A stretch of DNA of 64,000 bases from Spirochaetales bacterium Spiro_09 (GCA_001604385.1 LVBK01000011.1:45820-109819); one strand, 5' to 3'. Shown: positions 29,313-38,248, counted from the first letter of the stretch. A program made the numbers and translations. Notes: generated by a model from the letters alone, not told the origin.

Positions 29313-30895
29313 CACTGTCTCCCGTTTGAAGGTAGTATACGGCGAGGTTCGGTAGTTTGATCCGAAAGACTATCGAACGCATTATTATTCACTGCGGAGG
29401 GTCTGACAGTCATTTCTGCTGTCAGCGGCCCCGGCGAAGTACGACCGGCATCATCATAGGCTGCGATCGCGACTACATACTGTTTCCCGTTCTGAAGTCC
29501 GTCGATAACCAGCGAGAGGTTTTGTCCGGCATCAACCGGAGAACGGGGATGTAAATACTCGCCCGGTCGCTCCCCAATATACACCAGATATCCGGCGACA
29601 TCACGGTCTATAGAGGGTTTCCACGAAACCCGGATGCTCCGGTCTCCCGCTTCGACAAGAAAACGGGGGGGAGGTAACGGCGGTTCGTCAGCGTGTAATA
29701 CGAGGCGTACCGATGTAACGACGGGACTTCGTTGTCCGCTTGCGTCCGGATACAACTCGCCGGAAACCTGGAAAAATCTCCCTTCAAGGCCGGAGACAGG
29801 CTTGCCGGGTACAACAGGAATCCAGGGAGGACTGTCTTCTGTCCAGTCGTAGAAGGATGTGCCGGATCGGACGAACCAGGCGGTCCCGGTGCCCGAAGGA
29901 AGGGATTCAACCACCTCGATCCGGTTCAAAAGAGACCGGATTCCGCCGGAATCAATCGGACGCGAAACAAAGCGCCCGCTATTCCGGTTAAAGGGAACCA
30001 ACAAACGGTGACGCTCGTCAACTGATGCAACCTGACGGGCTCCGCGACTTATGCGGAATTCATCAATTATTCCCGAAAAAGAACTGGCAATTTCAAGCGG
30101 CGCGCTTTCACCCAGAAAAGAGGGCATGCGGGTGCCCTCTTCCCGACCGGTAAGCGTCATGTACCGGACTTCCTGAACAAGACCGTCAACCCGGTACTCG
30201 AGAAGACCGTACTCGGCGTCATAGACCAATGCATGATGGGACCATATACCGGGAACAAGATTATCTCCTGCGCTCAGCGTAACGCGGGGGAGCGGACCGT
30301 TTGAACCTATCCAGATGTTTGAAAAAGTCCATTCAATATGATTGCGGAACACGCTCGCGTCGATATATTGATAAACCTGTCCGAGAGAACCGGAATAAGC
30401 CGTCCGGTACCTGAACAGACTCGATCCATTCTCGGTTACTGCCGGCAACAGCCAGAATTCTATCGTAAAAGAAAGGGCGTCACCCATGCCGCCAAAGAGC
30501 GTTCCCGGACTTCCCCTCAGAACAATTCCGCCGGCTCCCGGAACGGAAAGAGCCGCCCCTGTTCCGCGCCGATTGCGTGAACGTCCGGAGTTGCGCAGTC
30601 CGTTTGACAGCACCCGGTATGACCCGGTATCGTCTGTTCCCTCAATACGGGGAAAGTGTGCTTCATCAAAGGAAAGGTAGAGGTCGTCCGGTCCGGCGGA
30701 TTGCAATACAGACGAGGAATCTAGGCTCAATGCTTCCTGACCGAGATAGCCACTCACGCGTGACAGACCGTTCTCGGATTCGATACGGTTCCAGCCTGAC
30801 GCCCCCCCGAGGGTAACCGTGTGCTCCTGGGCACCAAGAGAAAAAGAAAATAATACAGCAAGTGCTACGAATATTGTTGTTTTCAATCTGATCAT
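29312..30895 (-). CDS. Exported LamG/concanavalin-like and fibronectin type III domain protein
   Basis: This is a 527-residue secreted protein. The signal peptide is MIRLKTTIFVALAVLFSFSL with cleavage near GAQ. A LamG/concanavalin A-like beta-sandwich domain covers about residues 100-290, with LSFTIEFWLLPA and WSHHALVYDAEYGLLEYRVDG (in parts) as typical strands. A fibronectin type III domain covers about 405-500, with IRVSWKPSIDRDVAGYLVY. Such domains bind glycans or partner proteins at the cell surface. The start at 30895 is set by the signal peptide. There is no Shine-Dalgarno sequence, and a GATAAT -10 lies 15 bases upstream, giving a leader of about 8 nt. Confidence 0.78.
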   Translation of the reverse strand: MIRLKTTIFVALAVLFSFSLGAQEHTVTLGGASGWNRIESENGLSRVSGYLGQEALSLDSSSVLQSAGPDDLYLSFDEAHFPRIEGTDDTGSYRVLSNGLRNSGRSRNRRGTGAALSVPGAGGIVLRGSPGTLFGGMGDALSFTIEFWLLPAVTENGSSLFRYRTAYSGSLGQVYQYIDASVFRNHIEWTFSNIWIGSNGPLPRVTLSAGDNLVPGIWSHHALVYDAEYGLLEYRVDGLVQEVRYMTLTGREEGTRMPSFLGESAPLEIASSFSGIIDEFRISRGARQVASVDERHRLLVPFNRNSGRFVSRPIDSGGIRSLLNRIEVVESLPSGTGTAWFVRSGTSFYDWTEDSPPWIPVVPGKPVSGLEGRFFQVSGELYPDASGQRSPVVTSVRLVLHADEPPLPPPRFLVEAGDRSIRVSWKPSIDRDVAGYLVYIGERPGEYLHPRSPVDAGQNLSLVIDGLQNGKQYVVAIAAYDDAGRTSPGPLTAEMTVRPSAVNNNAFDSLSDQTTEPRRILPSNGRQ

Positions 30896-30903
30896 ACCGG
30901 TAC

Positions 30904-30932
30904 TTACCAGATTATCGGCAGAATGATATGAT
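30904..30932 (+). promoter_or_regulatory. uvrC promoter (leaderless)
   Basis: -35 TTACCA (30904-30909), 17-bp spacer, extended -10 TGA-TATGAT (hexamer 30927-30932), then 7 bases to ATG 30940. The in-frame ATG at 30928 lies inside the -10 box. Confidence 0.55.
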
Positions 30933-30940
30933 AAGTCCAA
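30911..30940 (-). promoter_or_regulatory. Promoter of the LamG gene
   Basis: Reading on the minus strand: weak -35 TTGGAC (30935-30940), 18-bp spacer, GATAAT (30911-30916). It interlocks with the uvrC promoter in a 44-bp intergenic gap. Confidence 0.4.
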
Positions 30941-32916
30941 TGAAAGAGGAGTCAGAAACTCGCAAAAAGCTCCGGCAACAGGCTCTTGACGCCCCGAAAA
31001 CGAGCGGCGTGTACCTGTGGAAGGACGAAACAGGCACCATTCTCTACGTCGGAAAGGCAAAATCGCTGAAAAACCGGCTGTATTCATACTTTTCCTCCCA
31101 ACGGGACATTAAAACCCGGATTCTGGTGGCTCGTGCCTCGTCGATTGAATATATCAGCACGGAAAATGAATATGAAGCCCTGCTTCTGGAAAACACCCTC
31201 ATCAAGCAACATAGCCCGCGCTATAACATTAACCTCAAAGACGGCAAAACCTACCCGGTTATCAAGATAACCGCCGGTGATTTTCCGCGAATTTACCGCA
31301 CACGTCGCCTGGTCGATGACGGGGGCAGATACTTTGGGCCCTTTCCCAATCTTCCCGCGATTGACGGTTTTCTGGATTTTATCAAACGCAATTACCGCAT
31401 ACGGCAATGCCGCATTCTTCGAAAGCGCAGAACACCGTGCCTGTATTACCATATCGGCAGATGCAGCGCACCCTGCGCACAATACGTCACAAAAGAAGAC
31501 TACAACAAGCAGATTGATGAGGTTGCCCTTCTTCTTGAGGGGAATAATGAGTCCGCACGGAAACGTATTGCGCTCATGATGAAGGAAGCAGCCGGCCGTC
31601 TTGAATTTGAAAAGGCGGCCCGTCTCCGCGATGGTTTGCGTGCCCTTGAAGCGCTAGGCGAACAAAACGCAGTGGTCGATCTTGACCCGGAAGCCCGTGA
31701 CTATATCGCCTGGGCAGCCGAAGGAATTATGGTCACCTTCGCGGTGCTCAGAATGAGGTCGGGAAAACTGACCGCCCGCGATCTCTACCGCGTGCGCAGC
31801 CTCAAGGATGAGGAAGAAATATTGGGTGAATTCCTTCTGGCCTTTTATACCGAAGCGGCACAGGTACCGCCCCACATCTTCGTTCCCACCGAAAGCGGCC
31901 TTGATCTTGCAGAACAGGCTTTAAAAACCAGCCTTGGCGTACAAACCCGTATATCGGTAATGGACAGTTCACAGCCGGCCATGGCGATGGCTCTTTTCAA
32001 TGCCCGGGAAGACGCAGAACGTCGTCTTCGGGAACGGGGAGACTTTCCGGCACTCGAAGAGCTGCAGCGGTTACTTTCCCTCCCTTCGCTGCCATCACGA
32101 ATTGAGGGCTTTGATATCGCCCATATCGGAGGGCGCCTTCCGGTTGCGAGTCTCATTACCTTTCGGGATGGGAATCCAGACCGAAAAAACTACCGGTCCT
32201 ACCGGCTTAAAACTACCGACGGCATTATTGACGATTTTGCCTCGATGCGCGAAGTCACTTCCCGGCGCTATACGCGCCTTCTCAACGATAATCTGGAAAT
32301 GCCGGACTTGATTCTGATTGACGGAGGGATTGGGCAGGTTAATGCAGTTCAGGGAGTTCTTGACAGTCTTGGCCTGGCAATACCGGTCGCGGGGCTGGCC
32401 AAACAGGACGAAGAAATTTATCGTCCCGGTAACTCGAAACCTCTCAAACTCGCAAAACGTTCGGATGCGCTCAGGCTTCTGCAACGAATCAGGGATGAAA
32501 CCCACCGATTCGCAACGAGCAAAAACCAAAAGCTCCGCACCAAAGAAAACACGCATCTTGTGTTTGAAGAGTTGCCGGGTATCGGCCCGGGAAGAAGCAA
32601 GAAAATCCTGGCCGCCTTCGGCAGTCTTGAAAATCTTTCGGAAACGGCCCGGTTGCCGGATGGAGCTCTGACTATTTCACAGGCAGCGGGTATACCTCTT
32701 TCATCGGCGGAGCGCATGTGCGAATTACTTCCGGAACTGCTCGCAAACCGGAACGCTGAACGGACAAAACGTGCGGGAATGACGACAGGAGAGCGTACGA
32801 CAACGGATATTGCCTCGCTCGCGCAAAGGGCCCTCGATACAGACAATTCTGGCGAGGAAGCCGCAGACAATACGGAAACATACCGGACAGACCCTGCCGG
32901 GACACGTCAGGAATAA
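30940..32916 (+). CDS. uvrC: Excinuclease ABC subunit C
   Basis: UvrC (658 aa) makes both incisions in nucleotide excision repair. The GIY-YIG nuclease is at residues about 15-95 (SGVYLWKDETGTILYVGKAK). Four Cys follow at about 150-180. The UVR motif binding UvrB is at about 198-235. The RNase H-like nuclease has FDIAHIGG and ILIDGGIGQVNAV, and there is a helix-hairpin-helix near LPGIGPGRSKKILAAFGS. A Ser/Thr-rich tail of about 50 residues follows. The start at 30940 gives MKEESETRKK; the track-length ATG at 30928 is inside the promoter. It overlaps the convergent holA by 10 bases. Confidence 0.95.
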   Translation: MKEESETRKKLRQQALDAPKTSGVYLWKDETGTILYVGKAKSLKNRLYSYFSSQRDIKTRILVARASSIEYISTENEYEALLLENTLIKQHSPRYNINLKDGKTYPVIKITAGDFPRIYRTRRLVDDGGRYFGPFPNLPAIDGFLDFIKRNYRIRQCRILRKRRTPCLYYHIGRCSAPCAQYVTKEDYNKQIDEVALLLEGNNESARKRIALMMKEAAGRLEFEKAARLRDGLRALEALGEQNAVVDLDPEARDYIAWAAEGIMVTFAVLRMRSGKLTARDLYRVRSLKDEEEILGEFLLAFYTEAAQVPPHIFVPTESGLDLAEQALKTSLGVQTRISVMDSSQPAMAMALFNAREDAERRLRERGDFPALEELQRLLSLPSLPSRIEGFDIAHIGGRLPVASLITFRDGNPDRKNYRSYRLKTTDGIIDDFASMREVTSRRYTRLLNDNLEMPDLILIDGGIGQVNAVQGVLDSLGLAIPVAGLAKQDEEIYRPGNSKPLKLAKRSDALRLLQRIRDETHRFATSKNQKLRTKENTHLVFEELPGIGPGRSKKILAAFGSLENLSETARLPDGALTISQAAGIPLSSAERMCELLPELLANRNAERTKRAGMTTGERTTTDIASLAQRALDTDNSGEEAADNTETYRTDPAGTRQE

Positions 32917-33911
32917 TCGGGAACGCTTTCCATTATGCCCTTTCGCACAACAATGGCGTACAGAGCCCGGTACATCAGAACATCATGCAGCGCTGTTCCC
33001 GTGGATCTGATCTCGCGATCAGTGTCGGCAAGCAGCGCTAAAATTCGGGCAGTGTCGGTTTCACTCCAGCACTCCGAGGCTGCCCGATATTGGCCAATTG
33101 CTCGCTTGCCCGAAAACCCGGCCTTCTTCAGGCTGAATTCATCGAGGGATTGCGTGCGCGCAAGGCGGTGCCAGTCGGATAATTTTCGAAAGCACCAGGA
33201 AAGGCCTGCAATAAGCTGAACCGGCGATGATTCCCGTGATAACCGGATCTTCTCGAAGATGCCGAGCGTTGTCTCGAGGGAACCGCCTGTCATCGCATCG
33301 AAAAGCGAAAAAGGGGTTTCTTCCCGGTTATGAGATAGGAGGGATTCGGTATCTTCTTCCCTTATGCGGTATCCGGCTGGAAAAAAAAGGGTAAACCGGC
33401 TGCATGCCGTCCGAAGGGCGTCCGTATTGTTTTCAACCAGCTCGAGAATCGAGTCAACCGCTTCGGGATCGATCGAATACCCCTCTTTTCGGAAAAAGCC
33501 GGTTATCCATTGTTCCTTGCGATTATCAAAAAGCTCCCAAAAAATTCGACGATTTTCTTTCGGAACAGCAGCTTCCAGCTTTTTATCCACACCGATTTCA
33601 TCCGAAACAAGAACCAGGGTCGATCCGGTTTGTGATGAGGAAGTCTCGATCCATGAAACCAGGGCTTCGATGTCTTCTTTCTTTTTCAGTTGATCGACAT
33701 CCCGGAGTACCACAAAACGCGCATCGGCGAAAAGAGAGCCATTTTGTAACAGGGATACCAGGTCGGGTATGGAAACATCCGCTGCATAGAGACTGTGCGC
33801 ATCCAGGTTTCCGAATTTTTTAAGCGCTCGGGCGCGGATTTCTGCAACCGCATCGTTACGCTCTCCGATTTCAGGGCCGGTAAATAGCCAAACAGGGATT
33901 ACATCTGACAT
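32907..33911 (-). CDS. holA: DNA polymerase III delta subunit
   Basis: This is a 334-residue HolA-like protein, the clamp-loader subunit that opens the beta clamp. The N-terminal AAA-like fold begins VWLFTGPEIGERNDAVAEI (residues 7-25). The middle has FVVLRDVDQLKKKEDIEALV and a three-helix C-terminal collar domain. HolA is poorly conserved, and length and topology match. The start at 33911 was chosen because the longer frame overlaps the next gene. TATTAT seven bases before the ATG and no Shine-Dalgarno sequence suggest a leaderless start. It is followed by no gene on this strand; uvrC converges. Confidence 0.85.
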   Translation of the reverse strand: MSDVIPVWLFTGPEIGERNDAVAEIRARALKKFGNLDAHSLYAADVSIPDLVSLLQNGSLFADARFVVLRDVDQLKKKEDIEALVSWIETSSSQTGSTLVLVSDEIGVDKKLEAAVPKENRRIFWELFDNRKEQWITGFFRKEGYSIDPEAVDSILELVENNTDALRTACSRFTLFFPAGYRIREEDTESLLSHNREETPFSLFDAMTGGSLETTLGIFEKIRLSRESSPVQLIAGLSWCFRKLSDWHRLARTQSLDEFSLKKAGFSGKRAIGQYRAASECWSETDTARILALLADTDREIRSTGTALHDVLMYRALYAIVVRKGIMESVPDYS

Positions 33912-33918
33912 GAGAAGT

Positions 33919-33924
33919 ATAATA
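33919..33924 (-). promoter_or_regulatory. holA -10 element (leaderless)
   Basis: TATTAT on the minus strand, seven bases before ATG 33911. The -35 region is not convincing. Confidence 0.4.
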
Positions 33925-33930
33925 CACGAT

Positions 33931-35001
33931 TCAGCGTTTTGAAGCGAGCCTGTTGACAGCCTGGGCAGACTGCGATATTTCATCCTGTGAATGAGGTACA
34001 AGCCGTATACCGGATTCCCCTTCCTCGAAACTTTCAAGAACACCCTGCAGCGCGCGGAGCGGAGCGGTGAAGGAGCAGCTGAAACGCCAGGAAAGCGTCA
34101 GCACCATGCAAACTGTCGGCAAACAGAAAAGGATATAGGCCCACAAACCGAACCAGGGCAAGAAAGGATCAAGGATATCGATGATACCGGTTTGCTCATG
34201 CACCGATGCGATATGATCGCGGGCTTCGAAAAAACCGGGGGCAGCGCGGGATGTATACACGCATACATAGGTTTCATTACTGTATCGAACCAGCTGCCCC
34301 CACCGATATACCTCATTTTCATCGAAGAAAAGCTGGCCGTTTCGGACAAAAACAAGATTTGTCCTGCTCAGAAAGCGGGATGAGTCCCCGCTTTCCATAA
34401 CAGGTTCATAGGCCGCGGTTCCATTCCGGTCGACCACCCGGTATATCTGACAGGCAGCGGCAAGCACATCAATACTCCTGATATCGCTCATCCAGTCGCG
34501 GGGCCAGGACCGATAATTTACAATCGCAAGACCGTTAAAAAAGCGGTCCGAAACCGCATTCATATCCCGCAGCCGTTCCTCTTCATAGAGGTCGGCTACC
34601 GAGCGAGCGCGGGAAAGCGCGAGGGATACATCGGAAGTGAACCAGCTGCCCAGTGCAGAGGAGACAAAACTGCCAATGATGAGTGCCTGTGGGAGGGATA
34701 TAGCGAAAATGAGTGCGAGCTGGACTAGAAACAATCGCAGGCGGGCGGCGCTTGAGCCCTCACGTTGCAGGGACTGAGATATAACTCCATATAAGAGCCA
34801 GGCGGGAAGTGCCAGCAAGGAAACGGGGACGATAACAAGAAAGAGTATACCCAGGCGGGTTTTAAAAAGCGAAGCGGAAAAAACTCCCTGAAAGGCAGTT
34901 CCGGCTATCATCCATGACAGGAGCAATACCAGGACATACACACATACCAGAAAAGCGCGGGAATAGAGAGGAGATCGTTTTGACCAGCGGATCTGTTTCA
35001 A
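33931..35001 (-). CDS. Membrane protein with sensor and HAMP parts but no kinase (NtrY N-half-like)
   Basis: This is a 356-residue inner-membrane protein with two N-terminal helices (about 17-37, 48-72), a third at about 88-112, a periplasmic segment (about 113-275), another helix at about 280-305, and a HAMP-like tail (TAPLRALQGVLESFEEGESG, about 310-330). This is the layout of the sensory half of NtrY kinases. However, the protein stops after HAMP, with no His or ATP-binding domain. The start is TTG at 35001, overlapping the HPr stop by 4 bases (TTGA), with GAGGAAGA upstream. A role linked to HPr is inferred from context only. Confidence 0.6.
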   Translation of the reverse strand: MKQIRWSKRSPLYSRAFLVCVYVLVLLLSWMIAGTAFQGVFSASLFKTRLGILFLVIVPVSLLALPAWLLYGVISQSLQREGSSAARLRLFLVQLALIFAISLPQALIIGSFVSSALGSWFTSDVSLALSRARSVADLYEEERLRDMNAVSDRFFNGLAIVNYRSWPRDWMSDIRSIDVLAAACQIYRVVDRNGTAAYEPVMESGDSSRFLSRTNLVFVRNGQLFFDENEVYRWGQLVRYSNETYVCVYTSRAAPGFFEARDHIASVHEQTGIIDILDPFLPWFGLWAYILFCLPTVCMVLTLSWRFSCSFTAPLRALQGVLESFEEGESGIRLVPHSQDEISQSAQAVNRLASKR

Positions 35002-35264
35002 TCTTCCTCGAATTTATTCTCGAACAGAGCGTCGATTGCGGCAATTGCTTCCGCCTCGTCTGCCCCGTCGGCACAAATTGTCAGTACAGTATTGTAGCTT
35101 GCCGCCATTGTGATAATACCCATGATCGATTTTGCGTTGATCCGGGTATCTTCCCGTTCTATAAGGATTTCAGACGCGAAACGGTTTGCCGTCTGGGCGA
35201 TCAAGGCAGCTGGACGGGCATGGATTCCCGCCCGATTTTTAATTGTTACGGTTTTGGTAGTCAT
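34998..35264 (-). CDS. ptsH: Phosphocarrier protein HPr
   Basis: HPr (88 aa) carries phosphate on His15 (GIHARPA, residues 13-19) and has the regulatory Ser46 in AKSIMGI. Both residues needed for PTS transfer and for HprK regulation are present. The gene lies 19 bases after hprK on the same strand. GGAAGGA lies about 11 bases before the ATG, further than ideal. No EI or EII genes are in the window, so it may serve mainly in regulation. Confidence 0.95.
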   Translation of the reverse strand: MTTKTVTIKNRAGIHARPAALIAQTANRFASEILIEREDTRINAKSIMGIITMAASYNTVLTICADGADEAEAIAAIDALFENKFEED

Positions 35265-35283
35265 TCTCTGTTAAATCCTTCCG

Positions 35284-36273
35284 TTAATATGAATCATCTG
35301 CACCATAATACGGTGCGCGGGCAGAATCCGATTCAATCCACCGCAGAACGTTCTGGTTGAACTCTTTGGCAGAAAAGTAACCCATGCTCTTGAGACGCTC
35401 ATTCATGGCGGCCGTTTCAAGAATGATCGGAATGTTACGTCCGGGTTTAACCGGAATTTCAAGCTTCGGTATCTGGACACCCAGAATTTCCATCGACAAC
35501 TCGTTCGTTCCCAACCGGTCGTACACCTTGTTTGCGTCCCATTCCTCAAGTTTGGCCACAAACTGCACTTCTTTCCGTTCCCGAACTGCACCGACACCAT
35601 ATAGCTGGGTAATGTTTATAATACCAAGACCCCTGATTTCCATATGGTGGCCTATTATTTTGTTCGCGCCCTGGCCGATCAGATTGTTACCGTTTACGCA
35701 GGATATTTCTACTACATCGTCAGCGACGAGGCGGTGGCCCCGTTCAACCAGTTCAAGAGCCGTCTCGCTCTTTCCAACTCCCGAATCGCCCATTATCAGG
35801 ATCCCAAGACCGTATACTTCAACAAGAACCCCGTGAATCGACATTTTCGGCGCGAAAATGTTGGAAAAAATCCGGAGCAGACGGGAGGAAAATTCACTGG
35901 AGTCCAGGCCGGTCAATAACACCGGACATCCAGTCTCCTCGGCAATTTCAAGAAATTCCCCCGGTGGCTCAAGATTATGTGAAAAGATACAGCAGGGCAA
36001 CTGGTAGGTAAACAATTGCTGCATCGAATCAATTTTACCTTCCAGAACAATTTTGTTCAGATATGCAACTTCGCCGCGGCCGAACAGCTGTACTCGCTGG
36101 AAGGCAAAGGAGTCAAAAAAACCGGATAATGCAAGACCCGGACGGTTCAAGTCCGGAATCGTTATATCTCTCATAAGACCGCGACGTCCGCAAATGCATC
36201 GCAAATCAAGAGAGTCATGTTCTTTCAGGTTAAGACCAACAAGGTCAAGTACGGTGAACCGCTTCAAGGCCAT
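35284..36273 (-). CDS. hprK: HPr kinase/phosphorylase
   Basis: HprK/P (329 aa) phosphorylates and dephosphorylates HPr on Ser46. The Walker A loop is GDSGVGKS at residues 162-169. The conserved His lies in SIHGVLV at about 147. The family signature MEIRGLGIINI is near 220, and VKPGRNIPIILE is near 285. The length is normal. It is upstream of ptsH and the two are probably co-transcribed. A very good promoter ends 5 bases before the ATG, so the mRNA is leaderless or nearly so. Confidence 0.95.
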   Translation of the reverse strand: MALKRFTVLDLVGLNLKEHDSLDLRCICGRRGLMRDITIPDLNRPGLALSGFFDSFAFQRVQLFGRGEVAYLNKIVLEGKIDSMQQLFTYQLPCCIFSHNLEPPGEFLEIAEETGCPVLLTGLDSSEFSSRLLRIFSNIFAPKMSIHGVLVEVYGLGILIMGDSGVGKSETALELVERGHRLVADDVVEISCVNGNNLIGQGANKIIGHHMEIRGLGIINITQLYGVGAVRERKEVQFVAKLEEWDANKVYDRLGTNELSMEILGVQIPKLEIPVKPGRNIPIILETAAMNERLKSMGYFSAKEFNQNVLRWIESDSARAPYYGADDSY

Positions 36274-36278
36274 ACTTG

Positions 36279-36307
36279 ACTATACTCTCACCGGCAAGGA
36301 TTGTAAA
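36279..36307 (-). promoter_or_regulatory. hprK promoter (leaderless)
   Basis: Reading on the minus strand: -35 TTTACA (36302-36307), 17-bp spacer, TATAGT (36279-36284), then CAAGT and ATG 36273. Each hexamer has one mismatch to consensus. It is the best sigma-70 match in the window among the leaderless starts. Confidence 0.75.
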
Positions 36308-36327
36308 GCACGGTGAAAATGGGGATA

Positions 36328-36361
36328 CGGCGCACTGCCACGAAGATCGGGGCCTGCGCCG
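36328..36361 (-). terminator. Possible hairpin terminator after rpoN-hpf
   Basis: CGGCGCA (36355-36361 on the minus strand) pairs with TGCGCCG (36328-36334), a 7-bp stem with a 20-base loop. The bases after it are only weakly U-rich (TATCCCCATTTTC), so Rho-independent termination is doubtful. Confidence 0.3.
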
Positions 36362-36373
36362 GGAAACGGTTTA

Positions 36374-36664
36374 TTATTTCTTTTCCTGGATCTTGTCCTT
36401 CTCCTTTTTGACCTTATGATCGAGACTGTCAACCAGAATGTTTACTGCTGCAGAAAAATCAAATTCTTCGGATTTGACATGGGCATTTCCGCCCCACCTG
36501 AAATTCACCGTACAGTCACAGGTGAATTTTTTATCGTACTTGATTGTGAAGAGGACGTCCGTGATAAGATCTTCGGCATACTTGATACGCTCAAGTTTTT
36601 TGTCCACAAACGCGCGCTGATCATCATCCATTGAGAATTTTACTGCTTGTACATTGATGTTCAT
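36374..36664 (-). CDS. hpf: Short ribosome hibernation promoting factor
   Basis: HPF/RaiA-type protein of 96 residues, the short form that binds the 30S decoding region in stationary phase or starvation. The fold is visible as MNINVQAVKFSMDDD, then KLERIKYAEDL and TVNFRWGGNAHVKSEEFD (residues about 1-75), with a Lys-rich end. GGAGG sits 6-7 bases before the ATG at 36664; a longer frame from 36748 overlaps rpoN. The rpoN-hpf order is conserved widely in bacteria. Confidence 0.92.
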   Translation of the reverse strand: MNINVQAVKFSMDDDQRAFVDKKLERIKYAEDLITDVLFTIKYDKKFTCDCTVNFRWGGNAHVKSEEFDFSAAVNILVDSLDHKVKKEKDKIQEKK

Positions 36665-36737
36665 GTTGAACCTCCTCAAAAAATAAAACGCCTCCCGGGC
36701 GGGAAACGTCCATACAGCAATAATACTACTGTTTACA

Positions 36738-38165
36738 CTATCTTTCAAACGAGGATTTGATCGTCAGCTCGGAACGATACTTCGCAACTGTCCTGCGGGC
36801 CAGTTTGATACCCCGTGAGGACAGAATGTCCGAAATTTTTTGGTCCGACAGATTGTCGCCCGATTCCTCGATGATAGTACGGACCATCTCCTTGACTCCC
36901 TCCTTCGAATACCGGCCGGCGGCATGAGCGGGCGCGGAGCCGCGCGTGGACGAAGAGGCGGATTTTACCGAACCGACACTATTGCTGAAAAAATGTCGTA
37001 ACTCGAAAATACCCCATTCACACTGCAGGTATTTTCCATTTGCAGCACGGGAAACCGTAGCTTCATGCATGCCAATTTCCGACGCTACGTCCTTCATCCG
37101 CAAAGGAGCCAGGCGCGAAGGGCCGTACATAAAAAAATCGCGCTGGAAGACTACAATTGCCCGGCACAATTTAAGAATTGTCATATTTCGCCGGTTCAGG
37201 CTGTCCAGAAACCAGCGGGCCTCCCTGACGGACTCCCGGACAAAATTTCGGGCCTCACTGTCCTCGGTTTTTTCCTTTTCGACATCGAGAAAAAAGGGCG
37301 AAAGACCGACAACGGGAATTTCCTCTTCATTTATGACAATCGAATAATCGTCTTCCGTTTTTTTGACAATAACATCGGGAACGACGTACGAACCGCCCTC
37401 ATGGGAAAACTGACGGCCGGGAAACGGATCAAGGCTCCGGATTATTTCAAAAACTCCGGCTGCCTCATCCTCGTCAAGACGGGGATATGTAACCCCTTTT
37501 TTCTTCAGGGCTTTGATCAGCGCGTCGGGACGTCCCTTTTCGAGCGCATCAAAGTGATGTTCAAGTATTTCGATGGTCGCTTCAAGAAGCGGATCTTCTA
37601 TAAAGAGGGAGGGAGAAGTTCTGCTGGGTGTACGTAAAAGGCGGGCCTGTACAACCAGCGACTCCTGGAACCCGCTGCAGGCGCAACCTCTCGGTTCCAG
37701 TTCCCTGACAATCTGTATCGCACGGTCCAGCATTTCCGGGTTTTCGGCTCCCGGCAACTCGGTCGGCGGGGATTGATGAAAACCCTCAGGCCCCAAATTC
37801 TGAATGATGAGACTTGCAAGAGTCACGAGATCCGGCGGTAGCGTCATTTCGGACAGCTGTTCCAGCAAATACTCCTGAAGCGTACAATCGCGATGCAGCA
37901 CTCCCTCGATAAAGTCCCGGTGTTCATCACTTTCATCATCTCCCCCGGAGGATGTCGACTGGCGCACACCTGAATCGGGAAATTGCCATTCTGCCGTGGT
38001 GAAGGGGTCTGATACAACTTCAAGCGCAGGATTCTGATCGACTTCCTCAAGGATTTGCTCGCGCAAGTCTGCAAAGGGCAGGGACATGAGCTTGATAGAC
38101 TGTACCAGCCGGGGACTGAGAGTAAGGCGTTGATGCTGTACAAGAGACTGCCGCTGAATTTGCAT
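36738..38165 (-). CDS. rpoN: RNA polymerase sigma-54 factor
   Basis: RpoN (475 aa) directs transcription from -24/-12 promoters with AAA+ activators. The Gln-rich N-terminal region I is present (QRQSLVQHQRLTLSPRLVQS, residues about 4-23). The core-binding region is in the middle and the RpoN box is near the C-terminus (ARRTVAKYRSEL, about residues 455-466). The length is typical. A TTGACC-18-TATCTT promoter leaves only about 2-3 nt before ATG 38165. No activator gene is in the window. It is transcribed divergently from DUF1015. Confidence 0.97.
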   Translation of the reverse strand: MQIQRQSLVQHQRLTLSPRLVQSIKLMSLPFADLREQILEEVDQNPALEVVSDPFTTAEWQFPDSGVRQSTSSGGDDESDEHRDFIEGVLHRDCTLQEYLLEQLSEMTLPPDLVTLASLIIQNLGPEGFHQSPPTELPGAENPEMLDRAIQIVRELEPRGCACSGFQESLVVQARLLRTPSRTSPSLFIEDPLLEATIEILEHHFDALEKGRPDALIKALKKKGVTYPRLDEDEAAGVFEIIRSLDPFPGRQFSHEGGSYVVPDVIVKKTEDDYSIVINEEEIPVVGLSPFFLDVEKEKTEDSEARNFVRESVREARWFLDSLNRRNMTILKLCRAIVVFQRDFFMYGPSRLAPLRMKDVASEIGMHEATVSRAANGKYLQCEWGIFELRHFFSNSVGSVKSASSSTRGSAPAHAAGRYSKEGVKEMVRTIIEESGDNLSDQKISDILSSRGIKLARRTVAKYRSELTIKSSFER

Positions 38166-38174
38166 ACCATACTA

Positions 38175-38204
38175 AAGATACGGGTGAAGCCGGTTCCGGG
38201 TCAA
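38175..38204 (-). promoter_or_regulatory. rpoN promoter (near-leaderless)
   Basis: Reading on the minus strand: -35 TTGACC (38199-38204), 18-bp spacer, TATCTT (38175-38180), then 9 bases to ATG 38165. The -35 lies only 8 bases from the -35 of the divergent DUF1015 promoter. Confidence 0.55.
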
Positions 38205-38212
38205 TAAGCCCC

Positions 38213-38241
38213 TTGTCCGCCCACCCGTAAATCCGTATCAT
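38213..38241 (+). promoter_or_regulatory. DUF1015 promoter (leaderless)
   Basis: -35 TTGTCC (38213-38218), 17-bp spacer, TATCAT (38236-38241), then 7 bases to ATG 38249. An in-frame ATG at 38240 overlaps the -10 and is not the start. Confidence 0.55.
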
Positions 38242-38248
38242 GGAAACC

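Noticed and set aside
38240..38242. ATG at 38240 as the start of the DUF1015 gene
   Set aside because: It lies in the -10 element. The ATG at 38249 is seven bases downstream and fits the leaderless arrangement.
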